This document shows, in pieces, positions 37,297 through 46,369 of a stretch of 64,000 nucleotides of DNA; position 1 is the first letter of the stretch; every line of letters begins with the position of its first letter. The notes under the pieces are model-generated. The model searched no databases. It had not been told where the DNA came from and worked only from the letters and a program-made list of their open reading frames with translations. The translations under genes and the position numbers were made by a program. Source of the stretch: Methanobacteriota archaeon (GTDB taxonomy: Archaea > Thermoplasmatota > Poseidoniia > Poseidoniales > Poseidoniaceae); assembly GCA_029979085.1 (NCBI GenBank), contig JAPOIF010000001.1, forward strand, positions 1 through 64,000, in the 5' to 3' direction.

Positions 37297-38283
37297 ATGT
37301 TCGGTCTGAGGTACGCTGTTGGTGGCGACCCAATCGAGCACACACTTTCGCCCATTTTGTTTGATTTGGTTCTTGCTCACCTTCAGAAGAAAGGGCATTT
37401 TCCGAGTCTCAAGGTCTCTTCTATCACCATTTTAGAGGCAAATCACATCGACGAGGTTCTTGGGTGGGCGTACATTGAACACGACAAGCACCAACCTCAT
37501 TGGAAGCCTGCAAATCAGAAACTGAAGGCATTTCAGTCGAATCTCTTGAAGCACGCATCAGAGTCAATCGTTCATGAAGCTGAAGCAAACTTTGCCCCGA
37601 AACTTCAACCAACATTACGCGAAACAGTGAAGCTCAATTTTCCTGATGGTTCATCTTCGAACGAGGTCTGGCTTAACTTGACTTCACCCCTTAAGCATCA
37701 AATTCAGAGCATGGTGTTCTCGCCGATCGATGAGGCTCTTGATATCATTTCAGTGAATGCATTGCGATACGATGGTCAAGGATGGTATTGCGCGACCACA
37801 GATGGTCGAGGTGTTGTTCACGTTGCTTCCCACTTCGGGATTGATGTCTCTAAAGGAGCCATTCTCGGTATTCATGGGGGTGGAGGTGCCGCTCGATCCA
37901 TCGCCTCAGCTTGGCTCCAACAAGGTGGGAAGGTCGCCTCAGTTGGAGGGAGAAGACAACTTCCAGCAACATTAGTGAATTCAAAAATCAGCGATGAAAC
38001 AGTGTTTGATTTGATTATCGACGCAGAAGGAACGCTGGAGCAAGAGGTCAAAGCAACGTTGACGCTCAATCCTGTTTACGAGCCAATGAACGGGTCGTAT
38101 GATGAACGCGTCGAATGGCTCTCTGTTGACAACAATTCAATCGACGGTCGTTGGATGCTTGCTGCACAACATCTGGAATGTTGGCGCAGTTTGTGGACAC
38201 CTCACTTCGCAGGTGATCTCCCTACCCTGGAACAACTGATGACATGGCTTCTTACTGTTGAATGCAAACTCGAGCAAAGTTGA
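37297..38283 (+). CDS. aroE: Shikimate 5-dehydrogenase
   Basis: 328 residues, about 50 longer than typical AroE. The N-terminal motif GGDPIEHTLSPIL (9-21) is the substrate-binding SxS region. The catalytic Lys is Lys133 in TSPLKH. The catalytic Asp is Asp169 in TTDGRG, where the family usually has NTDGxG, so the Asn is replaced by Thr. The NADP-binding loop is GIHGGGGAARS at about 191-201. It would reduce 3-dehydroshikimate in aromatic amino-acid synthesis. The extra length lies between the N-terminal motif and Lys133. The Asn-to-Thr change could shift substrate affinity; a quinate/shikimate-type paralogue is the alternative. Its end overlaps the start region of the next gene's upstream frame only. 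Confidence 0.85.
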   Translation: MFGLRYAVGGDPIEHTLSPILFDLVLAHLQKKGHFPSLKVSSITILEANHIDEVLGWAYIEHDKHQPHWKPANQKLKAFQSNLLKHASESIVHEAEANFAPKLQPTLRETVKLNFPDGSSSNEVWLNLTSPLKHQIQSMVFSPIDEALDIISVNALRYDGQGWYCATTDGRGVVHVASHFGIDVSKGAILGIHGGGGAARSIASAWLQQGGKVASVGGRRQLPATLVNSKISDETVFDLIIDAEGTLEQEVKATLTLNPVYEPMNGSYDERVEWLSVDNNSIDGRWMLAAQHLECWRSLWTPHFAGDLPTLEQLMTWLLTVECKLEQS

Positions 38284-38329
38284 TGCAATCGAATGCAACA
38301 ATCAAATGTTTCAACATGAACCGAACATC

Positions 38330-41005
38330 ATGAGAGAGCGAGCGGTTGCACTCATTTGTTTGCTGCTGCTCTCATCGCTCTCAACCTCTGCAGCAGTACC
38401 CGAAGAGGATCAGAATTTCCAACCTTCACATACAGGCTCTGATTTTCCAGTCGGTTATGTTGACTTTGCTCAACAAGGTGGAGCATTCGAAGAGGAACAT
38501 CGATTGGTTTACCCTGCCTTGAACAGTGGTGAAGAACAAGAAATGGCTGGGAATGGACCGTTTCCTTGGGTTTTGTTGCTCATTGATGAGAATGAATCTC
38601 CTGACAACTACATGCTCATTTCAACGCGAATTGCTCAACGAGGGACGATGGTTTACATTCATACTGAAATCAATAGCGAAACAAACCCGACGTGGCAAAG
38701 TTTCATCGATGCGATTCTCGGTGTCCAGACGTGGATGAATCAAGCGAATCAAACCAATGACGTCGTTCTCGGAATGTACGGTTCGGTCGATGAGCAACAC
38801 TGGGGTCTCATTGGTCATGGATACGGTGCAGTTTGGGCGTCCAACGCTTACATCAATTGGGACAATTTGGTCGATGATGAAATGCTCCAACCGCCTCGTG
38901 CATTGGTCGGACTTGCCATGCAAGTTGATTCTGTCCAGGACCCTATGGTCACGAGTGGAGCTATGCCAAACATAGCACTGTACATCACGGGAAGCGCCGA
39001 TGAGATTGCTCCTGCAACGGAGAACGTCATTCCTGTTCTGGAGAATGTTGACGGGCTTGCGTGGCAAATTTTACACTCTCTTGGAGCCAACCACTATCAA
39101 TATCAAGATACATCCTCTTTTTTGGAAGACTTCAACGATGGTGACGCATCATTAACTCAAGAGGAGCAAATCGATCATGCTATGGATCATATTTTGCCGT
39201 ACTTTGATCTCACATTACGTGGCGACCATTCCAAGTTCAGAGAGGCCTTCAATCGTGAGAACAATCTCTACTCGTCTTCGGATTCCAACGGATACGTGGA
39301 CGAGTTGTTGGATGATGCAAAGTTGATTCGGATTTCCAACGTTACCAGTCTCAATGGAACGGTGTTCAGCCCTGAAGATGATGCGAAGTTTGAAGCGCTC
39401 TGGTCGATGAGAAATGGCGATGTCTACGCCGATTTACCCTCCACTTGGACCATCGGTGGGCATTGCCTATTGGACAATGTGACGACCTATCAAGCGACGA
39501 TTTCCGATGAGAATGTGTCTTGTACGGTTCCTATGCAGGGTATCGCACCAGGGCCACATGAACTGCGATTGGTTGTTTCTGTTGAAGGCGGAACTGGATT
39601 TGCGAGTTTTGATTTTAATCGTACCAATGACCCTCTTGAATTCGAGCAACCCTTGCCAGAACTTTTGGTTCCACAACGTGGTTCAGTCGTCGTTAACGGA
39701 ACGGACATCGCAACGGATCCTGATGGCCAGGTTGTACGAATTCTGAATGCAACATTGCTAGAAAACGAATCCCATTTTAGCATCAGCATCAGTCCTGATG
39801 GAACCTCCCTCACGTTGTTTCATTCTGTTGATGAAGAATGGGAAGGAACGACTCGAATCAATCTCGATTTGGAGGCAGATGGTGAAATTCTGGATCAAGC
39901 AAGCGTGATACTGAATGGTTCAATTCTACCGGTCAATGACCAAATCATTCAACTTTCAACCATCGAGCAACAAACGTTAATCGAAGACGGAGAGAGTTTG
40001 TACATCGATTACAGTCAGTATTTCACAGACCCTGAACAACAACCTCTCACCGTGCTCATCAATGGGGAAAGTCAAGGAGTAGGCAATACAGTCTCTTGGA
40101 ATGTTTCAAACGATCTCTCGTTGATTGCCTTCACTCCTTTACCTGATGCGAACGGTGCTGAAGTGCTTCAACTTTCGATTACGGATGGATTCAATCCTCC
40201 AATCCTTGCAGATGTACCGCTTCGTATTGAAGCAGTTGATGATGACTTCGTCGTTGATGAATCTGCTTGGACAATCACAATGGATGAAGAGGAGACCGTA
40301 CTGGTTGGTCTTGCTTCCTTTGCTTACGATGTCGATGGTGATGCGTTAACGTGGACGGTCGAGTTGGACGGTGATTCCAAAGTTGTGGCTGCTTTGTCTG
40401 GCCAAGAATTGCTCCTTTCAGCTCGACTCGATGAATGGGGCGTCGATTCAGGTTGGTGGTTGAATGTAAGCGATGGTACGACAACGTTCTCCAAGATGCT
40501 CAATCTGACCATCAACCCTCAACCTGACCGACCAACGCTTTCGAATGCAACCGTTGAGCGAACAGGTGCTTCAAACCTGACTGTGACATGGGTTTGGGAC
40601 GATGCAGATGGTGATGATATGGACGTCACCCTTCGTTTCGATGGTATTGACAAAACGGGTGAGCGAACCTGTGATGCACAAGGAGAATGTACGGAACGAT
40701 TCGAAATGACGTTGCAGCCAGGTGCACTCATCAACATCGATGTTATCGCCCGAGACCCCTCGTTTTCAGATGTCTCAACCCGCTTGCAATACCTCGTTCC
40801 TGAGGATCAATCAACATCCATTACCGGTGATGATACAGAGTCAAATTCAGGTGGAACACTGGTTGCAGCACTGATTATCGTTCCACTTCTTGCTGTCATT
40901 GGATGGCTCTTGTTCCAATTCCGTAAACCACCACAAGAACCAGTCCAAGAGGCTTCCTCAGGCGGACTGCTTGCTCGTGCAGAAGCAAAAGCGCATCAAT
41001 CATAG
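38330..41005 (+). CDS. Secreted alpha/beta-hydrolase-like pseudoenzyme with cadherin-like repeats and membrane anchor
   Basis: 891 residues. ATG 38330 gives a clear signal peptide RERAVALICLLLLSSLSTSAA; ATG 38306 is the alternative. Residues about 65-320 resemble a dienelactone/PET-hydrolase-type alpha/beta hydrolase: an Asp region TGSADEIAP and His region LGANHY are kept, but the nucleophile elbow reads GHGYGA where GHSxGG is expected, so the Ser is lost. Downstream are Ig- or cadherin-like repeats (DPEQQPLTVLINGE, DVDGDALTWTVELDG) with many possible N-glycosylation sites. A membrane helix (TLVAALIIVPLLAVIGWLLF) and a short cytoplasmic tail end the protein. Probably a surface binding protein rather than an enzyme. 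The end overlaps the convergent carboxylase gene by 6 nt. Confidence 0.82.
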   Translation: MRERAVALICLLLLSSLSTSAAVPEEDQNFQPSHTGSDFPVGYVDFAQQGGAFEEEHRLVYPALNSGEEQEMAGNGPFPWVLLLIDENESPDNYMLISTRIAQRGTMVYIHTEINSETNPTWQSFIDAILGVQTWMNQANQTNDVVLGMYGSVDEQHWGLIGHGYGAVWASNAYINWDNLVDDEMLQPPRALVGLAMQVDSVQDPMVTSGAMPNIALYITGSADEIAPATENVIPVLENVDGLAWQILHSLGANHYQYQDTSSFLEDFNDGDASLTQEEQIDHAMDHILPYFDLTLRGDHSKFREAFNRENNLYSSSDSNGYVDELLDDAKLIRISNVTSLNGTVFSPEDDAKFEALWSMRNGDVYADLPSTWTIGGHCLLDNVTTYQATISDENVSCTVPMQGIAPGPHELRLVVSVEGGTGFASFDFNRTNDPLEFEQPLPELLVPQRGSVVVNGTDIATDPDGQVVRILNATLLENESHFSISISPDGTSLTLFHSVDEEWEGTTRINLDLEADGEILDQASVILNGSILPVNDQIIQLSTIEQQTLIEDGESLYIDYSQYFTDPEQQPLTVLINGESQGVGNTVSWNVSNDLSLIAFTPLPDANGAEVLQLSITDGFNPPILADVPLRIEAVDDDFVVDESAWTITMDEEETVLVGLASFAYDVDGDALTWTVELDGDSKVVAALSGQELLLSARLDEWGVDSGWWLNVSDGTTTFSKMLNLTINPQPDRPTLSNATVERTGASNLTVTWVWDDADGDDMDVTLRFDGIDKTGERTCDAQGECTERFEMTLQPGALINIDVIARDPSFSDVSTRLQYLVPEDQSTSITGDDTESNSGGTLVAALIIVPLLAVIGWLLFQFRKPPQEPVQEASSGGLLARAEAKAHQS

Positions 41006-42592
41006 TGGAATATTGCCGTGTTTCTTCGGAGGACTCCACTCTCGCTTGGAACGAAGGATTGCTAGTGCTCGGCACAGGCGTAGTCGACTTTCTGATGGTT
41101 CGATGACATCATCAAGCCAACCGTTTCGAGCAGCGACGTATGGGTCACCAAATTTGGCTTTGTATTCACCGACGAGACGTTGACGAACCTCTTCTTTTTG
41201 ATCGTCCTCAACGGCGTTGATTTCCCGGCGATGGATGATGTTCACTGCACCCTCCGCTCCCATAACGGCAAGTTCAGCGGTCGGCCATGCCACATTGTAG
41301 TCGCTCTGCAAGTGCTTGCACGACATGGCAAGATAGGCGCCTCCGTATGCTTTACGGGTGACGAGCGTGAGTTTCGGAACGGTTGCTTCCGCATAAGCAA
41401 ACAACAGTTTTGCACCGTGTCGAATGATGCCTCCCCATTCTTGAACAACGCCGGGAAGGAATCCAGGAACGTCCTCGAAGGTGACGAGTGGGATGTTGAA
41501 TGCATCGCAAAGTCGGATGAATCGTGCTGCTTTGATCGAAGCATCAATGTCCAAACATCCAGCAAGCACATTCGGCTGATTACCGACGACGCCGATGCTT
41601 CGTCCATCGAGACGAGCGAAGCCGATGATGATGTTTTCAGCATAGTTTGGAAACAGTTCAAGGAATTCCCCATCATCAACGACTTCCTCAACAACACTCA
41701 CCATGTTGTACGGTCGGTTGGGATTGTCTGGGACAAGCGTTTCAAGTTCGTTGTTGCTACGATCGATTGGATCCTCAGTTGGTACATGTGGTGGTTCAGC
41801 ATCGTTATGATCTGGCAAATAGGAGAGAATCTCTTGAACGAGGAAGAACGCATCATCCTCATCGTCTGCAACCAAACATGCGATACCGGAACGCGAGGCA
41901 TGGAGGTTTGCTCCTCCTAAGCCGGCAGCATCGACTTCACCTCGTTGAACTTCAGGCGTCTCCAATGGCGAAGATAAGAACAGTTGCCCATGCTCTTCGC
42001 CTAAGATTGTGAAATCGGAAAGACTTGCAGCCAAAGCCGATACGCCAACGACAGGTCCTAAAACAAGGCTAATCACGGGCACGCGCCCACTGCATTGCAC
42101 CAAGCGATCGAGCAATTCGCCTGTACCCGCTAATGCATCGATTCCATCATGGGCGCGTTGTCCTCCACCATCCCAGACACAAACGAGCGGTGTTTTCGAA
42201 CGTTCAGCCATCTCAACAAGTTTGGCAATTTTCTTTGCGTGCATTTCACCCATCGATCCACCATGCACGCTGAAATCCTGCGCAAAGCAGTAAATTCGAC
42301 GGCCTTCGATTGTTCCATGGCCTGTGACGACACCATCGCCCAGTGTCTGATGAAGGAACATGTTGTGATCGTTTGTTCGATGCGTCACAAAGGTGTCCAC
42401 TTCAACAAATGAATCCGGATCCAACAACAAGTCAATACGGTCTCGTGCAGTACCTCGGCCGGTTGCTCGAATGGCTTCCAATGCCTTTCGACCTCCTCCC
42501 GAACGAGCACGTTCACGACGCGACTTCAGTTCGGAAACGGGGTCACCAATTGGGCTCGCCATAAGGTGCTCAGAACCGATAAGGTTCTTCAT
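41000..42592 (-). CDS. Acyl-CoA (acetyl/propionyl-CoA) carboxylase, carboxyltransferase beta subunit
   Basis: 530 residues, the usual PccB/AccD5 length. Family features: RARSGGGRKALEAIRATGRG near the start, the first crotonase half with VCVWDGGGQRAHDG and the oxyanion region GPVVGVSAL, the second half with FEDVPGFLPGVVQEWGGIIRHGAKLLFAYAEA region (visible VPGFLPG and GGIIRHGAKLL), RKAYGGAYLAMSCK, WPTAELAVMGAEGAVNI and the C-terminal KKHGNIPL. It transfers carboxyl from biotin to acetyl- or propionyl-CoA. Biotin carboxylase and BCCP partners are not in this window. The start may be 42592 or ATG 42562. It follows GatD by 8 nt. Confidence 0.94.
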   Translation of the reverse strand: MKNLIGSEHLMASPIGDPVSELKSRRERARSGGGRKALEAIRATGRGTARDRIDLLLDPDSFVEVDTFVTHRTNDHNMFLHQTLGDGVVTGHGTIEGRRIYCFAQDFSVHGGSMGEMHAKKIAKLVEMAERSKTPLVCVWDGGGQRAHDGIDALAGTGELLDRLVQCSGRVPVISLVLGPVVGVSALAASLSDFTILGEEHGQLFLSSPLETPEVQRGEVDAAGLGGANLHASRSGIACLVADDEDDAFFLVQEILSYLPDHNDAEPPHVPTEDPIDRSNNELETLVPDNPNRPYNMVSVVEEVVDDGEFLELFPNYAENIIIGFARLDGRSIGVVGNQPNVLAGCLDIDASIKAARFIRLCDAFNIPLVTFEDVPGFLPGVVQEWGGIIRHGAKLLFAYAEATVPKLTLVTRKAYGGAYLAMSCKHLQSDYNVAWPTAELAVMGAEGAVNIIHRREINAVEDDQKEEVRQRLVGEYKAKFGDPYVAARNGWLDDVIEPSESRLRLCRALAILRSKREWSPPKKHGNIPL

Positions 42593-42600
42593 CGAATCGC

Positions 42601-43944
42601 TTAATTCAAAATGGTTTGTTGCTGTTCTCCCAGCAAATTTTCTGCCATTGCGTTGGCGATATCCATATTGTTGGAGAGTGCGAAATGAAGTTTGACGACA
42701 GCTGCATCAGGTGATGAGGTCAAACCATGTCCGAGGAGTCCAATCTCTTGCTGAATTCGTCCCTTTGAGTACACGTTCATGTTGACGGGGCCGTGTATGC
42801 ATTGATTGACGACCAAGACAGGAATTTTCAGTTGTTGAAGCGCATCACGTAATTCGATGTTCTGAGGGGCATCGTTGTTTGGATCTTCAATCGGCAAGTG
42901 TCCCAAACCAGTTCCATGAATCACCAAGGCATCTACATCTGAGGAAACTGCGTCTTCAATTTCTTTTGTGGAAAGCCAAGGTCCAGCAATCATTTGTCGA
43001 ATGACAAGATCCTCCTTGTAACGAGTCGCTTTCGAAGTTGTTGCACGTGGTTGAATTGTTGCGCGTGCTTCTTTGTAATGGTGTTCAAGTTGAAGGTCAA
43101 CCTCTGTGTTTTCGATTTGAATGGTTGCAAGTGGCATCGTATTGACTGGACGAAACGCATCACGACGGCTCGAATGGAGTTTCCTTACGCCGGTTGCAGC
43201 ATGGATTGAACACGCTCCATCATCGCTGGTTCTGTGCATGGATACAACGACAGCATCACTCAATTCACCAGTAGGTTGCGGCCCCTCTGCGGCCCATTTG
43301 ACCGCTGAGATGAGGTTCTGTGCAGCATCGGATGAAGCGCGGTCGCTCGAACGCTGAGATCCGACAAAAGCAATTCGTCCCGGCGGATTTCCTCCGTTGC
43401 CACACCAGGCGAAGGCAACCGCTGAGGCTGTGATGTGGAGTGTGTCGGTTCCGTGGGTGACAACAACGCCAACGCATCCATCAGCAAACGCTTGTTCGGT
43501 TGCATCAATGATTTGGTTCCAGTGATTTGGTCGGATGTCTTCACTGAACATGTTTCCAATCTTGTGGACATCAAGATTTGCAATGCTCAGAAGTTCAGGA
43601 ACATGCTCCACCAACTCGGATGGTTCGAACTGGGCTGTCACGGCACCAGTAGTATAATCGACCTTTGAAGCAATAGTTCCGCCTGTGTGAACGATGCGTA
43701 CAGTTGGCAAATCTGGATTGTTCGATGGCACGCTTGTTGCTGAAATTTCAGCTTGTATTGGTTGTTCAATCGAGAGTATTTCGATTGAAGAAAGGGGGTG
43801 GCTGATGTTGTACCCATTTGCGAGTTTAATGGTCATGTGATCCTGAACTGCAGGTGGAAGAACGACGCCTTCAATCTCGGTCTCACCATCATGTGTTGTG
43901 AGTTTGATGTGGACGCGAGAACCGACATCAGGAGCGTGTGCCAT
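42601..43944 (-). CDS. gatD: Glutamyl-tRNA(Gln) amidotransferase subunit D
   Basis: 447 residues. An N-terminal beta-barrel domain (VGSRVHIKLTTHDGETEIEGVVLPP) characteristic of GatD precedes an L-asparaginase type I domain: TGGTIAS at 87-93, the second catalytic block VVVTHGTDTLHITA, GSQRSSDRASSDA and INQ-like VVNQCIHGPVNM. GatD releases ammonia from glutamine or asparagine for GatE, which amidates Glu-tRNA(Gln). The ATG at 43944 is chosen: the frame extends to 44037 but would run into the tRNA-Met gene. gatE is not in this window. Confidence 0.95.
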   Translation of the reverse strand: MAHAPDVGSRVHIKLTTHDGETEIEGVVLPPAVQDHMTIKLANGYNISHPLSSIEILSIEQPIQAEISATSVPSNNPDLPTVRIVHTGGTIASKVDYTTGAVTAQFEPSELVEHVPELLSIANLDVHKIGNMFSEDIRPNHWNQIIDATEQAFADGCVGVVVTHGTDTLHITASAVAFAWCGNGGNPPGRIAFVGSQRSSDRASSDAAQNLISAVKWAAEGPQPTGELSDAVVVSMHRTSDDGACSIHAATGVRKLHSSRRDAFRPVNTMPLATIQIENTEVDLQLEHHYKEARATIQPRATTSKATRYKEDLVIRQMIAGPWLSTKEIEDAVSSDVDALVIHGTGLGHLPIEDPNNDAPQNIELRDALQQLKIPVLVVNQCIHGPVNMNVYSKGRIQQEIGLLGHGLTSSPDAAVVKLHFALSNNMDIANAMAENLLGEQQQTILN

Positions 43945-43984
43945 AGTGGTTGGAGTGGTTTCTAGCCCTTCAACAATGCGATGG

Positions 43985-44115
43985 TGGTGCCGGGAGCGGG
44001 GCTCGAACCCGCGACCTTCGGATGTCTCAGACACCACAAGGGGCTTTGCACGTCATACGATCGCCTTGAAGGCTGCCCTATGAGTCCGACGCGCTACCAA
44101 CTACGCCACCCCGGC
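43985..44115 (-). tRNA. Elongator tRNA-Met (CAT) with intron and encoded CCA
   Basis: The 5' exon is 44115-44079 (acceptor GCCGGGG, D-arm GCGTAGTTGGTAGCGC, anticodon-stem arm TCGGA, loop start CTCATA). The 3' exon is 44023-43988 (A, TCCGA, variable AGGTC, T-arm GCGGGTTCGAGCCCCGC, acceptor TCCCGGC, discriminator A), followed by CCA at 43987-43985. The anticodon is CAT. The anticodon stem lacks the three G-C pairs of initiator tRNA, so elongator Met is preferred; Ile2 is less likely. It lies upstream of gatD. Confidence 0.93.
44024..44078 (-). other. tRNA-Met intron (55 nt, position 37/38)
   Basis: A 55-nt insertion between anticodon-loop positions 37 and 38. The splice region forms a canonical bulge-helix-bulge: the 4-bp helix CTCA/TGAG is flanked by the 3-nt bulges TAG and ACA. 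Outer helix TCGGA/TCCGA and an inner helix starting GGCA/TGTC complete it. Cuts after the second bulge nucleotide restore the loop CTCATAA. Removed by the archaeal splicing endonuclease. Confidence 0.9.
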
Positions 44116-44212
44116 CTGCCCTCGCCTGCGAAAACCCCCATTTGAAGAATGCGGGTTCAAACAGAAGGAATTCGACCGCATCCTTCATTCACTCTCACTC
44201 ATCCGAAGGTGC

Positions 44213-45121
44213 ATGGTCGACCTCTCGACGGCGATGACTGCGGCTCAAGGCGAACGCCGTCAGCGGACGCAAGGAGGGGACAAGGAAAAGAAAGTGCGTC
44301 GAACAGGGCGTAACCTCGGAATCGAACCGTTTGATCCCGTAAAGCATGTCCAAAAAGAGAAAGCAGAAACAGCTTCGATGTGGTTGGTTCTTGCCTTTTC
44401 TCTCACCATTACTTTACTCATGCGTTATGTCCTGATGGATTCAACCGACCCTGAGAATTCGAAGATTCTCTACATCTTGCCGTTGACGTGTATTTTCCTG
44501 ATTCCAACGCTCCATCGCACTGTCATGCCAGAGCGATTTGTTGAACACTACGGTGGTGGAACGTGGTTCAAGGCTGCTTTCTTGCACACGTTCACCTTCC
44601 TTGCTCTATCCTTCCTCCTGGTGAACCCACCATTTGGTGACATCGCAGCCCCTGAACTCGCAAGCAAATGGACGGTTGTAACGGACGATGGTGAGGACAT
44701 CGCTTATCCTCATGCCATGGCTACCTCAAGTTCAACCCTGACCTGGTATACAGATGGTTCTCCGATTCTTGAAGGTGAAGCATGGTTGTTGTTCGGTTTG
44801 ATGGACAATGTCAATTCGGACGGGGCGGTCGTTGAGGTCACCCGTGAATATCAAGCCAATGAAACCGCTCGTGAAGACAACATCTCGTATTGGACCAATA
44901 ATGCCGATCGAATCGCCAACGGCACTTCAACATCGAACAGATCAGCACCAAATCTTACGCCGCATGGAGAATTAGACCAACCCTTCTCGGTCTTCCTAGG
45001 GTCTGACCTTGAGGAAGGAACACACAAGATTGTCGTTATCATCACTGAGCAAGGAGATCCATGGGAGAACGTTCAGAGGTACACATGGAACCTGGTCGTC
45101 ACAAGTGATTCTGCCGTCTAG
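44213..45121 (+). CDS. Membrane protein with extracellular domain, unknown function
   Basis: 302 residues. A basic cytoplasmic N-terminus (GERRQRTQGGDKEKKVRRTGR) precedes three hydrophobic helices at about 56-76 (MWLVLAFSLTITLLMRYVLM), 83-100 (ILYILPLTCIFLIPTL) and 121-140 (AFLHTFTFLALSFLLV). A beta-rich extracellular domain of about 150 residues follows, with N-glycosylation sequons. No family is recognised. The last base triplet overlaps the convergent small gene: CTAG at 45118-45121 provides a stop on both strands. Confidence 0.75.
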   Translation: MVDLSTAMTAAQGERRQRTQGGDKEKKVRRTGRNLGIEPFDPVKHVQKEKAETASMWLVLAFSLTITLLMRYVLMDSTDPENSKILYILPLTCIFLIPTLHRTVMPERFVEHYGGGTWFKAAFLHTFTFLALSFLLVNPPFGDIAAPELASKWTVVTDDGEDIAYPHAMATSSSTLTWYTDGSPILEGEAWLLFGLMDNVNSDGAVVEVTREYQANETAREDNISYWTNNADRIANGTSTSNRSAPNLTPHGELDQPFSVFLGSDLEEGTHKIVVIITEQGDPWENVQRYTWNLVVTSDSAV

Positions 45122-45315
45122 GAAAGCAGATCCGAATGGCGATGAAGGATTCCCTCAAACACGGCATCGATTTTTTTCGACATACGTAATTCGATGGTGC
45201 GTTGATGCAATTGTTGAATCCGATATGTGCGAATAAAACTGGCAAGGGGAGTCCACGATAACACGTCAAGAAGGGCTTCGACTGTTTGGTTCATGAACTT
45301 CCGAACACGGTTCAT
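45118..45315 (-). CDS. Small basic protein of unknown function downstream of RFC
   Basis: 65 residues, start MNRVRKFMNQTVEALLDVLSW. It is predicted mostly helical, with one amphipathic region and basic ends. A GAGGT lies three nucleotides before the ATG, and the gene follows the RFC small-subunit gene by 46 nt on the same strand, which supports it being real. No homology is recognised. A chance frame is possible at this length. Confidence 0.45.
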   Translation of the reverse strand: MNRVRKFMNQTVEALLDVLSWTPLASFIRTYRIQQLHQRTIELRMSKKIDAVFEGILHRHSDLLS

Positions 45316-45361
45316 TAGACCTCATTGTCGTTGACGCAATTCAAAAAGTGAAAGTGAACGT

Positions 45362-46318
45362 TCAGTTTCTCAACATCGAAACTAGTTTGGCGGTCATGGC
45401 ATCCAACTGTATCTTTTCTCCGCCTCCTTCAACGAGACGATAATCCACTTCAGCCATGATTTCGGTCAGGTCAAGTTTGTCCATTTCTGAGATAAAATCG
45501 ACGTTGTACAACTCTCGATGAAGTTGGCCAACAAAATCTGTTCCAGCCAGCCCGTACTTGTTGAGAAGCTCTTGCAAACGTCGACGAGCGACGTGAAAAC
45601 CATCATCTTTGCAGGCCATGATGTATTGGTGAAGGGCTTCTGGTGGAGCCGTCGCAGATGTTTCGTAAACGATGCTCCGAGTTATGGTTTCACTGATGGC
45701 TGCTGAAACTTGGAGTGCGGTGATGGCTCGTCGCAAATCTCCCTGAGCGATCTTTGCTAATGCCTCCGCAGCATCGTCATCAAGGGTTACCTTTTCTTCA
45801 CTTGCAACATGTTTGACCTGTTCCAGAACGTCAGAGTCGGCAAGCGGTCGAAAGCGGAATACAGCACATCGTGATTGAATGGGTTCGATGACCTTTGAGG
45901 AGTAATTGCATGAGAGAATGAATCGGCATGTCTCAGCGTATTGTTCCATGATGCGGCGCAATGCTCCTTGTGCATCGTTGGTCAAGGCATCCGATTCGTC
46001 GAGGAAAATGATTTTGAATTTCGCATCTCCATACGGCTGCGTACGAGCAAATTGCTTGACTTTTGAGCGGATCTTGTCCAAACCACGCTCATCTGAAGCA
46101 TTCATCTCGAGAAGGTTGTCTCGATAATGTTCTCCAAAAACGTCTTTTGTGAGCGCCATGGCTGCCGTCGTTTTTCCAGTTCCCGGTGGACCAGCAAAGA
46201 GCATGTGTGGGAATTCTTTGTGTTCGGCGTAAACGGACAATCGGCTCACGACAGAGGCTTGACCACGAATCTCTCCGACGCTTTGTGGGCGATGACGTTC
46301 GACCCAAAGTTCGCTCAT
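45362..46318 (-). CDS. rfcS: Replication factor C small subunit
   Basis: 318 residues, the usual archaeal RfcS length. The family N-terminus WVERHRPQSVGEIRGQ is followed by Walker A GPPGTGKTT at 43-51, Walker B IIFLDESDAL, the sensor-1 FILSCNYSSK and the SRC motif QSRCAVFRF. The C-terminal collar domain follows. RFC loads the PCNA clamp in DNA replication. ATG 46318 (MSELWVERHRP) is the conserved start; an in-frame ATG 11 codons upstream gives an unlikely extension. It is divergent from the 3059-residue surface protein across 121 nt. Confidence 0.96.
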   Translation of the reverse strand: MSELWVERHRPQSVGEIRGQASVVSRLSVYAEHKEFPHMLFAGPPGTGKTTAAMALTKDVFGEHYRDNLLEMNASDERGLDKIRSKVKQFARTQPYGDAKFKIIFLDESDALTNDAQGALRRIMEQYAETCRFILSCNYSSKVIEPIQSRCAVFRFRPLADSDVLEQVKHVASEEKVTLDDDAAEALAKIAQGDLRRAITALQVSAAISETITRSIVYETSATAPPEALHQYIMACKDDGFHVARRRLQELLNKYGLAGTDFVGQLHRELYNVDFISEMDKLDLTEIMAEVDYRLVEGGGEKIQLDAMTAKLVSMLRN

Positions 46319-46369
46319 AATTCCTAGAGAATGGCGAGCATCTTTCAACATTCGGATTGAATTTTTTTG

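Noticed and set aside
43945-44037. Longer N-terminus for GatD
   Set aside because: It would overlap the tRNA-Met 3' end and adds Arg/His-rich residues absent from GatD; ATG 43944 gives the family start.
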